From: Certhia americana
Taxonomy: Eukaryota; Chordata; Aves; Passeriformes; Certhiidae
Direction of reading: 5' to 3'
Length of the DNA: 64,000 nt
Assembly: GCA_018697195.1 (NCBI GenBank)
Contig: CM031857.1
Location: 95,520,966 to 95,584,965, forward strand
Made by a program: the position numbers and the translations under genes. Every line of letters starts with the position of its first letter. Positions within the stretch are counted from its first letter, which is position 1. Shown here in pieces: positions 26,755 to 39,889 of the stretch. The notes beneath the pieces are model-generated. The model saw nothing but the letters and a program-made list of their open reading frames with translations, was not told the origin of the DNA and made no database searches.

Positions 26755-28067
26755 CACTTATTATTATCAAGAAAAAGTGTTAATAATATTTGGGAAAAAT
26801 TAAATAAACATCATCATTAACAGTTACTCATAAATTGAGAAAAAAATAGCAATTTGCTTACATTGCACTATGTCTATACTTCAATTTTTGCCCTTAAAAA
26901 GGCAAAACCTAACCTGAGACAAAACATATTCTGGCAAAATAAACAATGTAAAGCTCTGACAAAAGTAGAGAATGAAGTTGTTCCTTGATTTTTATATAAA
27001 CATTTTTTTCTACCTAGATATATAACTCATAGTAGTTATTAAAGAGATAAAAGTATTAATGCTTGCACTTGTTTTTTAAGCATGAAATAAGGGAAATTTA
27101 TTTTAATGATGATTTTAATAAGAGAATATTTAAAAGTTACTCAAAATTATATTGAAGGAGAACCAAGAGTTTTATAGAAGATAAAACAATATGAAGATTC
27201 AGAAGATAAAAACAAAATATGTTTAATAATATTTATCAGGTACATTACTTTTTATTACATAAGTATACACATACATTTATAAGCCAATTTTATGTTACTT
27301 GCCAGCTTGACCAGTTACTTGGAGACCTTGATTAAAGATGGAAGAAACCCGGGTCAAAGAACTTGTTCAATTACTGCAATAGTTTCATTTCCTGCAGAAG
27401 AAAAAAAAAAAATTTACATGCTTTTAATTAAGTTAAAAGGTCAAAAAATCAAAGACTACATCTAAGATCAGTTGATAAAGAAAGGTCAAAAATGTGTAAC
27501 ATCAAGGTACGTACACACATATAAGACAAAAGTTTGTTCTATTGTAGTAAAATGCCCTGAAAGTGGCACCTCTGATATATCTGTACTCTGCAGAGGGAAG
27601 AGAGCAGTTGGAACAAGGCTTCTCCTCATCAAGGCGTCCATATGATTCCAAGCAGAAAGGATCTCCTCACACAGCTCCAGAATTAATTACTCCCTTAGAT
27701 GTGCATGTTTCATACTTCACTGCTCCCTGCAAGGAAGATGTGGATTAATTTTCAAAGTGTAGGTTGTATTCAGGGAAAGAAAAACCTTGTTAGACAAGTT
27801 CTGCTTTTTGTTCTTGGAATGAGGGAGTAGAATGGAAAGGCATAAAGAAGTAAAAATCTGGTTATAGCTAAGCTCTCAAATATATATTTGTCCTGTTGAA
27901 CTTAGCCTTTTATAGTGACCTGAATATAACTGGACTAAAACAAATATTTCTTTGAGGATGATTCTTACTTGAAAGTCAAAGTATTTTCTTTTGTTGTAGT
28001 CACTACATGAGTCAACCCTTGAAAAGCTCAAATTAACCTTGAAAAAAAGTTAGGAATACATTACAGG

Positions 28068-28086
28068 AAAAAAAAAAAAAAAAAAA
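28068..28086. repeat. Poly-A tract (A19)
   Basis: Uninterrupted run of 19 A in AT-rich sequence. Confidence 0.95.
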
Positions 28087-30357
28087 GAGTGACACAGTTC
28101 ATTGCTTCACCTGGTCAAAGTGCTGTTTAGTTAAATAGAACTTGACAGTCTGGGAAAAATATACTGAGAATGAAGTAAAATTCTTGAGACTAGATAAAAT
28201 TCTTGAGTTTGCAAAGAGTTAGTTTAGTTAATAACATTTTAAGTGATTTTGAATGTGTTCACAATTTTCAGGTAGTTTTTGATAAGAAATTTTTATTGGA
28301 AAGGCTCAGCAAAAAATCATGCAAATTTTTGGTTTGAACTGCAAATTTTGATGGTATTGAAAACAGGAGCTAAAATAAAAACTATTGTTTAGAAATACTT
28401 ACATCTCTAGCTGCCAATTAGGCTGGTAAATTGTATCTTCTTTTAATCCTAGTTTTAGGGTCAGAAGGCTATATGACCATCTACTTAAAATGCTTTAAAT
28501 CATCATTATTGAAAATGCCTTGGCTCTTCCACTTTCTCGATGATTTTTAAGTCTAAATAATATATGCTGTGTGCATATAACTCCTTAAATACATCTTCCC
28601 ATCATATGTACCACGTTCCTGTATGTCTTGAGATGATTTTATGATACTGTTTTCCCTACTTTTCCTTCATAAGACAAAGTCTGCATTTGTAAGGTGTATA
28701 AATACAGATGAGTTTTTGCATTTTCCAAGTCACATTATATTATTCTTTATACTATCAGCCAGAACCATGTTTATTACACAATAAACATCTGAAATATAAT
28801 TAGACTATTCCAAAGCTCTCCCCTGCTCATAGTCATTGTTGATTACCTTAAAGAAAAAATTCTCTGGATGGAAGAGCTGGCTGAAATGAAGTCAACAGCA
28901 CACATCCTTCTGATAGGATTATGACCAAAATTTCTACAGACTAAACTGTATTGAGGTAAAATGTAATTTTTTGAAGCATCCTAGACTCCCAAAGTGCTTG
29001 CTTTTGACTAATCACCAAACCAGTTCTGACAACTTTGAAAATCACAACTGACACGCAAACCTGGCAAACTCATACAATCACATTTAAGTGAATGTCCTCC
29101 AGTGAGGACAAATCCAACCCCAAGTTAAAAAGTAATAAAAATCTGTCAGTGCTGTCTAAATTTCACTCTCTAGTTGTGAGGCCTAGACATCTTCAGTTGC
29201 TGTCATGCAAATTGGTCCCAAATAGGTAAATTAGAGCCCATTAAGGTAACAAAATGAAAATGTTGCCAAATAAATGCCCCTTCCTTGCAGCTCAGCATGT
29301 TATTGATCCACAGAAAGCATCCTTTGCACTCAGGGATTATAGCCTGGGATAACCCAAAAGTTTTCTTTGGAAAATGAAGAAAAATGATGCCTGTGAATCT
29401 TCTACACCTCTGAGTATAAAGCACTAGATTTGAATACAGAGAAAAACATACACAACTCCTTCTTTTACCAGATCTTAGCTTCCCATTCAGTGGATGGTAC
29501 TGAAAATCACAAGCTGTACTCTATTCAGAGTGAAAGGATGCTGTTAATTCTACATCCTTCCTTTGAAGGCATTCTGCTCTCCAAGAATACACAAAATACT
29601 GAACCTGATCAAGAGCACATGCAAGACGGACTAGACCAACAATTAGGGCATTTATCTGTCAAGGGATATTCAAAGGTTCTGGTTTATACTCTCAGACTTA
29701 ATTGTTCATCTGTGCAGTCTTTCAGAACTAGAGATAACAGAGCAGGGCTTGCTTAACCCAGGAGAAAGTACAGCAATTTTTCAGTCCCTAAAGAGTTAAC
29801 GTTACCAAACTGGGAGCACAGAAAATGTTTATGAGATTAAATACATTGTTCAGTTAATGATCTTTGTTGGCAGGAAACCCAGAATGAAGAATGCTTAATG
29901 GGTGTAGGTAACTCCTGCTGACCAGCGCTGTGAAAGATATGTGATGATGACAGCCCTTAAGTGAAAATAGACATATGCATAATTTTCAGGACCGAAAATG
30001 CCTAATGGGAAACCACACCAGGGAGGATAATTCTCATAATTATAAACGTGTTATGTGAACTTTGCAGAAATAAACCTGAGAGACATAAAAGCACTTATTA
30101 GGAAGATTCTGAGAATAAACAGTAGCAATGATTATGGTTCAATGTCTTCCTCCCTCTTATTTCTTTATTCCCTCATTCTGTCAGAAGACACCTAATGATG
30201 TATATTTTATATGTTTTGCTAAGACACTTCACAGTATAATTGCTACTCTATGTTTCAACATCACAATAATTGGCACCAGTCTTAAACTCAGTGTTCTTTA
30301 TGGTGTCCTAGATGTCCTACTATTTAAAATGTCATACTAAATCAATTTCCTAAAATC

Positions 30358-31420
30358 AGAATAATAGAATCACAGATTCACAGAGTGGTTTGTAGTGGAA
30401 AGGACCTTGCAAGATCATCTATTTCATCTCCCCTGACAAGAGCAGGGGCATTTTTCACTAGATCAGATTGTTTGAAGGCCACATCTAGCCTGGCCTTAAA
30501 CACTTCCATGGAGGAAGTATCCACAACTTCTCTGGGCAAAATGGCCCAATATCTCACCACCTTTACCATAAAAAGGTTTTCATCCCATCTAAAACCATCC
30601 TCTTTCAGACTAAAATCCTTGCCCCTTACCCTGTAACTAGAGATCCTGATAAAAAGAATGTCTCCATCTTTCTTAAAAGCTGTCTTTTAGAAATCAATGT
30701 CTCCATCTTTCTTAAAAGCTGTCTTTTAGAAATCAAACATGTCAATTAGATTTCCCTGAGCCTACTTTTTTCCAGACTAAACAAACTCACTTTTCTCAGC
30801 CTTTCTTCATGGGCCTCTTCTGGATCTGCTTTAACAAGCCCACATCTTTCCTGTGCTGAGGACTTAGAGCTGAATGCAGAACTCCAGGGGGAGTTCAGAG
30901 CAGAGTAAAACTGCAGAATTCCCTCCGTTGGAGTGCTGGCCATGCTGCTCTTGGTGTAGCCCAGGCTGCATCTGACTTTCTGGGCTGCAAGCACACATTG
31001 CTGTCTCGTGACTCAGTTTTCATCCACCGATGTCTCCAAGTCCTGTCTGTAGGACTGCTCACAATCCATTTACCTCCCAGCTTGTATTAATATTGGGGGT
31101 TGCTCCATTGAGTAGCGCATCTTTGAACCTGGTCTTGTTGAAGTTCATGAGATTCACAAGGACTTGCTCCTCAAGCCTTTCAAGGTGTCTTTGGATGGCA
31201 TTTCATCCTCCAGGTGCATCAGCTTCCCACACAGCTGTCTGCTAACTTGTTGAGGGTGCACTCAATACCTTCTCTATGTCATTAATAAAGATACTGATCC
31301 ACATCAATCCCTATACTGCTCCCTGAGGGACACCACTTCTTACTGATACCTGTTTGGACACTGAGTCGTTGTTTGAAACTCTTTGATGTGGTCATCCAGC
31401 CATTTCCTTATTCTTAACTT
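30358..31420 (-). mobile_element. CR1 LINE, about 1.06 kb, ORF2 C-terminal half plus 3'UTR
   Basis: The 3' end is at about 30358 (plus strand AATAGAATCACAGATTCACAG). Minus-strand translation at 30569-30378 includes YWAILPREVV and MEVFKARLD, matching the conserved CR1 C-terminal WNRLPREVVxSPSLEIFKxRLD. The segment 30994-30746 includes LAAQKV, ILQFYSAL and ERLRKVSLFSLEKSRLR, matching CR1 LAAQKAN, ILPLYSAL and ERLRELGLFSLEKRRLR. Further upstream (about 31330-31410) are blocks equivalent to ORF2 sequence following the RT palm. Stops and frameshifts separate these pieces, so it is dead. The 5' end is truncated near 31420. Confidence 0.92.
30657..30736. repeat. 39-bp tandem duplication inside CR1
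   Basis: A 39-bp unit starting AATGTCTCCATCTTTC occurs at 30657-30695 and 30696-30734 without a mismatch. It duplicates part of the CR1 ORF2 C-terminal coding sequence. Exact identity inside an old, diverged element means the duplication happened recently. Confidence 0.95.
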
Positions 31421-31704
31421 CTATTTCTGATGAAGACTTTGAGTGACTTTGGAACCTGGGTATGGAGAGGGAAATCCATGTCATCAAGATTAATAAATCT
31501 TATAGTTTGAATATTTGAGTTCAAAATGTAATTTGTGCACAAATATTTGCAGAAATTTATCACAAGATTGAGATGCAACCATAGATGTGACATTTTGAAA
31601 GAAATGTGTCAACATCATCATTCAAATGCATATTTAAAATTAAATGGCTATGTACATTTTTATAATGCTTGTACATATGTCTACATTTTGTGGTTTACAT
31701 CTTT
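31421..31704. other. Short unique spacer between CR1 and LTR
   Basis: AT-rich sequence with no recognised feature. It separates the truncated CR1 5' end from the LTR target duplication. Confidence 0.6.
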
Positions 31705-31709
31705 ATGTA

Positions 31710-32274
31710 TGTTCTGGTTTCAGCTAGGGTAGAGTTAATTTCTTCTCGGTAGTTATTACAATGCTGTATTTGGTATTCAAAATGAGAAGTTGATAACACA
31801 TTGATGTTTTGGTCTTTTGCTAAGTTGTGTTTATAATAAATCAAGAACTTTTCCTTTGTCTCATGCCCTGCCAGTGAGGAGGTAGCAAACGAAACTATGA
31901 GGCCCCTTGTTAGTGACAGGTGACCTAAACTAACCAAAGGGATATTCCACACCATGGAATGTCATGCTCAGTGTATAAACTGGGGGGAGATACTCAGAAG
32001 GAAGGCTGATCTGGATTTGGATAGGTGGGTCTGTCATCATTCAGCAGGTGATAAATAATTGTATTGTATATCACTTGTTTCCCCCCCTTATTATTATCAT
32101 TAATAGCATTATTACTGTATTTTTACTTTATTTTAGATTATTAAACTGCTCTTATCTCAATCTACAAGTTTAATTTTGGTTCTCCTCTCCATATCACTGT
32201 GTTGGATGGGAGAGAGGCAAGATGAGCAAGTGCCTGTATGGTGCCTAATTTCCAGCTGCACTGAAGACCCAAGA
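31710..32274 (+). mobile_element. Solo LTR, avian ERVL-like
   Basis: A 565-bp LTR flanked by a perfect 5-bp duplication ATGTA (31705-31709 and 32275-32279), the size expected for ERVL insertions. It starts TGTTCTGGTTTCAGCTAGGG followed by 'tagagttaatttcttctc', which is the 5' signature of a very common avian LTR family. Inside are 'ctaaccaaagggatattccac', 'gaatgtcatgctcagtgtat' with a TATAAAC core, and 'attaaactgctcttatctca' (the U5 side), all in the family order. No internal gag/pol region is present, so it is a product of LTR-LTR recombination. Its 3' end AAGA departs from the expected ACA. Confidence 0.9.
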
Positions 32275-35139
32275 ATGTACAATAGTCAAGATTTCATATA
32301 ATAGGATCTTGAAGATAAGATGCATAATTGATGTTTAGGCTCTTAAGGATAAGACTTGGTTTTCAAGGAAAATTCATTAAACACAAACCAGCAAGATATA
32401 CTGGCTCCTCACACCAAAAAAATGTTGAAATCTAATAAGCATTTAATGTAAAATAAGTTTTAGAAAACTGCCTCTAGAACTCCAAAATGAGCTGTGTACT
32501 GAAATCAACCTTTCATGCCCAGATTTTAGAACCACTGAGCTAAGAAAATCAAAGCTAGGTAATCCCTTTGTAAGGATGCTTGTGCACTGGTGAAAAAAGT
32601 TGTAATAACAAGATCATATGCTATAGAGTGGAATATATTTATTTTCCACCCTTTATAATCAGCATATGTTTCTATCCCTTATTTTATAGTTCCTTAACCA
32701 AAGTTTGCTTCTGGATTTTTCTTCAGGACTCATCACTACTGAATTTAATGTATTACCCTAACCCCTCTGTCAAAGCAGTTCCATTTTGGACTGGAAAAGA
32801 ACAGGCAAAATAAGTGTAAAAATACTGTGCAAGATCAGGTCCCTAATTTGGCATTTTTAGTATCTGTTATTTGCAGAGCACTTATCACTGAATGGCACTT
32901 CTTACGTCCAAAACTTAGCTCTTATTGCTAATTGTTTATTACTGTTACTGAGTACCAGGTCCATCAATTAGATACCAGATCATCAAATTAAGCATTCAGA
33001 AAATAAGAAATACATAGTAGTGATCACCTGTGAAGAGGCAAATTCGCTGACTTGACTTAGGAATTTTCCATGGAACATTTGTTTGCTTTGACTAATGAGA
33101 CCTTTTCTCTCTGCTTGCAATCACATTAGTCACTCAGTATGCTCTTTCTAAATTCAGCAGCAAGAAAGAGTCCTGCATTCAACAGCCTTCTTTACCACAA
33201 ATGCTGACTTTTTGACATAGGAGATCTACTCTGCACATCCAATGAAGGAAAAAGAAAATAAAAACTAGCAGGCAATGACATAAAGGGAGGTCATGTAAAG
33301 GAAACTTCTATTCAGTTATACTTAAGAAATCATAATGTCTTGACAGATTTTAACAGGATGATGGCTGAAATCTCTACTCTGATATGCTTTGCATGGGTAA
33401 ACAACACCTTTTAATATACCTAAAAAACAAGCTGTACAAACATAGATGTGATCAAAATGATACCCATTTTTAGGCACAGAATTTAGGAGATATGAGTCAC
33501 TTTTCACAGGTTTCTATAGTGTCTTTTATATAGTCATACTGGAGAAGTTGAAATTTATATTGAATGCCTTCATTAAGTCCTGGAAGAGGAACAACAATTA
33601 AAAAGAAAACCAACTTGGATTCTATATTTTGATAATGTCATTGTTATAAAGTCATTATAATGAATATGTCTTTATTTTTCTATTTATGCCATTATTTCTG
33701 CTGTTCATTGGGAAAAATTATAAACTTCAATATACTGTAAATTGATAAAAATTTGCTCATACGTATAATTTTCTTACTGTCTTTCTTGCTTTCACTTCCT
33801 TACTTTGCATACTGCAAGAAAAGTCATAGACTTCCTTTGATACTTTTAATTTTTGAGAATATGATACATTTGTACACCCTTCTGACACAGAACTGATGGG
33901 ACTGAACATATCTAAAAATGAGACAACTAAATAACACAGGACATTCTAGCACATAATTATTTAATCTTCTTTGCCAAAAGCTTTCACACTCTTGTCCAAA
34001 CGATGAGCACCATCTCAGAGCTTGGTCTCACCAGGCAAAAATACAGTGCAGAGAAGGAAAAGGAAAGTCTGATATGAAATGTGAGGATATAGGGAGTAAG
34101 AGGAAAGATAGATAGTGAGATCTTAGCAAACAATGGCAAATATCCCATGGAAAAAAAATCTTTCATTACAAGGAGAAAATCCTTTTCCTGCAATCATTTC
34201 TCTTTATGTATTTTTATACAGGCTTTTGCAGATGAACAGGAGCCCATCCCACTTAAATCTTGAGCTAAGTAGAAGTGGTGTGGATGCAGTGCCTCACAGC
34301 CAAGCCTGAGTAAACACATTGTCTTGTCAGCAGGATTTAGCACTGCACTAAACCAGGTGCTATGGTAACTACATAGTGTAAACACCTGTCTGGACTAAGC
34401 AAGCATTTTGTAGAACAACCCAGGGACTCAGCTACTGCAAATTTGCATACAAAGCTCACATTTATCTTCTCTTAAATTTATTTGTGTTATTAATATTTTA
34501 TCTACTGGTGGGAATTACTTACACCAGTACAGTCAGTGACCTAAGGTCCTGAAAATTCAGTGGTTTAGGAAGGCATTGAAATCAAGTAGTCTTGATCAAT
34601 TCACCATGTTTGGGTTCCTCTAGAAAATGGAGAAAATAATTTTATTCTGCAACTCTAGGTAGGAAGAACATTGAAGGTTTGTGAAAGCTTCAGATACTAA
34701 AAAGGGAATTCTTCTAATCATTTAATAGGCTTTTATACATTTATCTTACTATCCTTCTGAAGAATACATATTTTAGCATGCTAAAAATAATGGCAAGCAA
34801 TAGGCAATAAACTAATGTTAAGCAAATCTTTAGGAGAAAATGAATGATCATGGTAACAAAATGTGTAATGGTGTCTCAGTGATGGATTCCATCCCCATAT
34901 ACAGGGATGAGCAGCCACATGGCCAAGGCAGCATGATGTGATACAAAGGGGAACTGATGGGAAGACACAGGCTGAAATTCCTTGGCTCCTTTCAGTTAGC
35001 ACTGTATGTATGCAAGCCTCCTCCTGAGGGGGTGAAACCTAGGGCAAAATGCTCATCTGACACAACTTTATTACTTTTTTGTATTATATCGGGTATTGTT
35101 TAACATTATTGTGTTGCACTCACCACGGTTTCTTTTTGA

Positions 35140-35186
35140 TTTGTTTGTTTGTTTGTTTGTGTTTTGGTTTTTTGTTTGTTTTTTTA
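35140..35186. repeat. (GTTT)n microsatellite, interrupted
   Basis: Five or more TTTG units followed by irregular T/G-rich sequence. Confidence 0.93.
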
Positions 35187-36115
35187 GCTCAAATCATTAA
35201 TTTTGTTTTTCCATAGTGGTCAACTGATTCTCCTTTGTTAGTTTTAAAACATTCCCATTTAATCCAGTCTCTATATAATTTGCAAATACATGAAAAATTC
35301 TCACATATGGAAATTATTTCTCAAGGATAATGCTTTAATCCGGACACTCCTTGGAAGTACAACCTTTTAGTAGTTGCATATGCTGTGGTTTTAATTTTTT
35401 AAATTTTTGCTTCCAAGAAAACAGTAGAATCCAGGGGGTTTTGTGAGTCACGTAGAAATTAGATGCAGTTTTTTACTAAACTGAATATAATTGGTGCACA
35501 TCTGTCCTTTTAAGACTCTCAAAAGAACATTGTGCCTGTCAGACACAGTCTGTGATTTGTCAGCTAAACTAATTTTATTTCTCATTAATGGATTTTTTTC
35601 AGTTGTTAAGTTAAATTTCCTAATTGCTATCTTCATTGTTTTTCCAAGGGAAGAACTAATATTTAAATAATTTTGCTCAATTCCTCAGATTTTTTAGTTG
35701 GCAAATAAAATGATACTTTCTTTTCATCTATTCATTTAACAATGCCCTTTTTCTTCTACAAATCCATTTTCTTCCTTTTGTCACTTCCCCTTTTACTCTA
35801 TGTTTTATTCTCAGTACATGAACTCCTGCTAAGACTTCTTCATCTTTGTTACTAGGTTATCCATCACAATTGCCAGTGATTCTACCCCTTTTTGGCAGTT
35901 GGCCTCCATCCCTATATTCTATTATTAGATAATTTTGCCTTCTCGAGTTCTAGGAACCCTCTACATCTAATAGACTTATGTACTTATGTACTTAATAGAC
36001 TAATGTACTTAGCAAAGAAAAATATTATTATAGCTGAGATTTGTTTTCCTGCAAAACAGAATAATTATCATAAATTCCAGAAAATCCTGTTTATTCCCAT
36101 GGCTGAATTTCTCCC

Positions 36116-36134
36116 ATATATATATATATATATA
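36116..36134. repeat. (AT)n dinucleotide repeat
   Basis: Nine and a half AT units. Short enough to be a moderately polymorphic marker. Confidence 0.93.
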
Positions 36135-39100
36135 AGTGTCACTCTATTTTTTGAGAAAATTAAAAATATCAAAGTGTAAGAGCAGAGAAAATAGAACAAC
36201 CTGTCAGCATACAGGCATTGTTACCTTTGGACAAACAGTTACTTGCAACCCCTCATGAAGAACAACTATTCTCTTTGTCATCCACTCTGATCTTGTCATT
36301 AAATACTGAACACAAAATCAAATTCTTCAACAGGATTCATAGAAGAAACTCATTCTAGAACAAAGGGGAAGAAATTGAGACAATTTTTTTGATAGCCAGA
36401 CGCTCAGACCCAAAGCTCAAATTGTAATATTTGACAGTGTAACACCATTCAGAAGCTGTAATAACTCAGAATCTTCTTTGCTGCCAGTGGCTACCTGCCC
36501 ATTATTACTTTGCACCACAGGTTAAAACTCTGCTTTCACCAACTCTGCCTCCCTTGGAAAAAGCCTCTAATATCAAGAACATTTCCATCCACTTCAAATC
36601 CTTTTGGCTACCAGCCTCAAGAGGCTGGAGTCTCTAACAAAGTGCATCCTACCCAATAAATGAAATATGCACTTTATCAACTGCCAGCAGACCTCAGGAC
36701 CTTTGTTACTCATCCATATACATGAGGAAAAAATGGAGAAAAAAGTCCAGCTGTCTTTGGAGAAATCCATCTTGGGTGACCACTTTGTTCTCTAGATAAG
36801 AACAGGTAAATAAAGGTATATGATAGGTTCTTCAAGACAAAAATATTGTGAAGCTCTGCTAATGTATAGGCTCTGATTTGTCATTCAGATAATCTAAGAA
36901 AATGGGTGTCAAAGATCTTATTTCCATAATTTATGTGTTTTCAGCATTTCCCTATAGCTTCTCATAACTCCTCATCATCAGTTTTAGTTCAAGTTTGGCA
37001 TTGTTCAGGATACTGCTGCTTAAACAGTGAAGAAAATTCTTTTGGTGTTTCTGCAAGTTTTCTTGTGGTCCACTGCTGAAGCATCAGGGAAGATATAATT
37101 GCATTGTTAGCATTTAGTGTTCTGCCTCTGATTTACTTAACTGCATCCATTTGTTCATTAACTTTCTGAATATTTTTAAGCAGCAAAAAAGGAAAGAGAA
37201 ACTGCCAAGAGTGTGGCCAATATAGCTTACCTTTTCATCAAAATATTTTTTTCCAGAAAATGTTATTTGTCATTCTTTTAATAATACAGTGTAGGAATAC
37301 ACTATCAAACTATGGGAACCAAGATTTTTTTTTTTCAGCATAGGCTGACATAGATTTACTTATAAGAAGAAATAAGAGGCAGTGCATGTATTATCAAAAA
37401 TGTCTGCATAATCTTAAATATGAGGAATATTAAAATGGAAACAAACCCTTAGAATAATTCCTGGGGACCTCTACTCCTTACTGTCTTCTAATCCCAGTAA
37501 TACATGTGGGCAGCTTCATCTATTTCTTATTTGATTATCTCAAGTATTTACAAGAATTCAAGTTAAAACACAGTTTCAAGTTCATCCAGGATTACAGAAG
37601 GATTCCTCAATGCATTATTATTTAAATATGACCAATATTTCTCAGCATAAAGGTTAGGTGTTTAAACAATCTATTGAATTAACATATTACCTGCCTTCTC
37701 CCTTCCTGCATTATCTGACTTGTATCAAGAAATGTTTGTTTCATAACAATTCACAAACTACATCTCATGAAAAGATCATTGACATTAAATAGCTGATCAT
37801 ATTGCAATTTACATAACTGTAGATAAAGTAGTAAATCACTCATAATATTACAGTATTAAAGTAACTTGATGAGATTGCTTTAAAGAATTGATTTAGGATT
37901 TGGAGCATCCATTTTGCTTCACATCTCTTTCAGTTTTATAGGGTCAGTCTGCCGCAGTATGCTGTGAGAGCAAAGAGATTCAGAACCTGTTATTTCCAAA
38001 AGGAATTTTGCCTTGCACTGTCTGTGTGCCTGTGAAAGTTTAGCTTGATAAGACCTAAAAGTCAGCTTTATATCACACTTTTCTGTTAAAACTACCTCTG
38101 GGGTGCTGAGAAGTTGACTATCTCTTTGCAGTAAAACTGCTTATACACTGTTATTATAGCTATTAGAATATATTTCAATGGTATTTCATTACCAAGAAGA
38201 AGTTGATTTTTATAAACAGTAATAGAAAGCAGTCACAAGGCACCCTAAAAGAATGGTTAAAGCTAATCATGCATGAAGCATCCCTCCAGATTCCATGTGT
38301 TCTTTGTATATACCAACACTATTATCAAGGTTTCCCAGATTCAATTAAAGGAAATTAATAATTCATTAAACTTTTCATCTGGTATTTGGAAGGATGTGGA
38401 ACCCTTCTCTCACATTTCTTTGAGGAAAAAATAAAATGCTGGGCTGAAGAAATTCTGACAAGGACATGTGCATATTGTAAATGAAGGTGTGAATGAAGGT
38501 GAATGTGTGTAAATGAAGGTTCATTCTCTTCATTTGTGGCACTTGTCTGTGTAACAGATTTTTTTGAATGCTTTCACAGAAATCAATAAATTAGTTTGGG
38601 TTTTGTTTGATGTAGTATCCATACAGACAACATCATTTAAATTCTGACTGTACATTAACCGTCCTTTAAGACTCATGTGAAAGTGTTTTCCCCCCTCTCT
38701 GCTACTTTTACATGTTTGGAATGCCAAGATAATTAATATCTTAGTTATTTAAGGTTTTATTACAGCAGTGTAAATCTCCTTGTTAACAAATACCTGCAAC
38801 TGCTCAATAGTTCATTCAGGAATTCTTTAAGCAACAACTTTATTTTAAACCAGAAGCTAAAATCTATAAATAACTTACACAACTCTGTGGAACAGATAAA
38901 TTAGCATTTCCACTATCTTTGGTAATTTTTTGAGTCCTCTCACTGTTCCATTTTTATGGAGTTCTAAATTGCTCATAAATTCTTCTTTTTGCTATATGTT
39001 TTTTAAAGTAGGCTTCACTTTCCATTAGAGCAGACGGATTGAAACATGTAGACATTTTTATTTTAATCAGGTAAGTAATACAAGGAAAATAAATTCTTCT

Positions 39101-39829
39101 AGTCTGCATGTGACCTATTGCCATGATTTGCCCTTATGATGAGATGTTCTGATGGATGGATGAAAACAAATTGTTCTTTAGTCCCATTCTGTCTTATTTT
39201 CTTTTTGTACTGAGAAAGCTAACCAAATTTTTAACAAATGCAAGCTGCTAAAGTATTTTCTTTTATTTTTTCACTCATTTTCTGATGTGGAAAATTAGGC
39301 TTCTAGAAAGCAGACTGAGATCAATGCATTTCAATATGCAGCATGAAGCAACCTTCTGAAAGTAATCTCTCTTATTTAATAACTTGAGCTCAGTAGTGGA
39401 AAGCTGATGATTACTTTTAGAAACTACTAAAACTGCTTCAGGGTTGACTACTACCCCTGAAGCACTTATGCAATCTCTGATTTAAAACATGAAAACATTT
39501 CCAGAGATAAAGATTACTGAGAAGTAGTCTAACCCTTTGTGAGACAGCCTTTGAACACTGGTGCTGTGTCTCTGACCACCATTTAGAATAGTTACATTTT
39601 AAAGTGTCACTACTGCTTAAAAGAGGCAGCTAGTGAAATGACATTCTTTCCCAGCTTGTAAAATTTATTCTTGTCCTTCACTGAAAAATTAAATAAGAAT
39701 TAATTAAATATTATTAAACGCTATCCCACTTCCAGATAGCTGTTGCAAACTGTTCATCCATTCCCCAGATGTGAGGCAGAAAGCAAACATTGCTTTCAGA
39801 TCAGACTGACATAGCCTACAAGAATTGAT

Positions 39830-39876
39830 TTTTTTGTTGTTTGTTTGGTTTTTGTTGGGTTTTTTTGTTTTTTTTA
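39830..39876. repeat. T/G-rich simple repeat at LTR edge
   Basis: Irregular TTTG/TTGG-rich sequence immediately before the LTR-like block. It may be part of the element's 5' end or an independent microsatellite. Confidence 0.8.
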
Positions 39877-39889
39877 ACAAAACTGCCCT

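Larger units (their letters stand above)
24256..30357. other. AT-rich unique sequence, no gene seen
   Basis: No coding exon could be supported. Includes the T25 tract at 26387-26411, the 30-bp palindrome at 26725-26754 and an A19 run at 28068-28086. The plus-strand frame at 29430-29756 (108 codons) resembles nothing I know. Around 29960-30060 the sequence has octamer-like and TAAT words, which could be chance. Confidence 0.55.
32280..39829. other. AT-rich unique sequence, no gene seen
   Basis: About 7.5 kb without a recognised gene or retroelement. Holds a GTTT-rich repeat at 35140-35186, an AT dinucleotide repeat at 36116-36134 and three near-copies of AATGAAGGT around 38479-38520. Reading frames are short and unremarkable. 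Confidence 0.55.
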
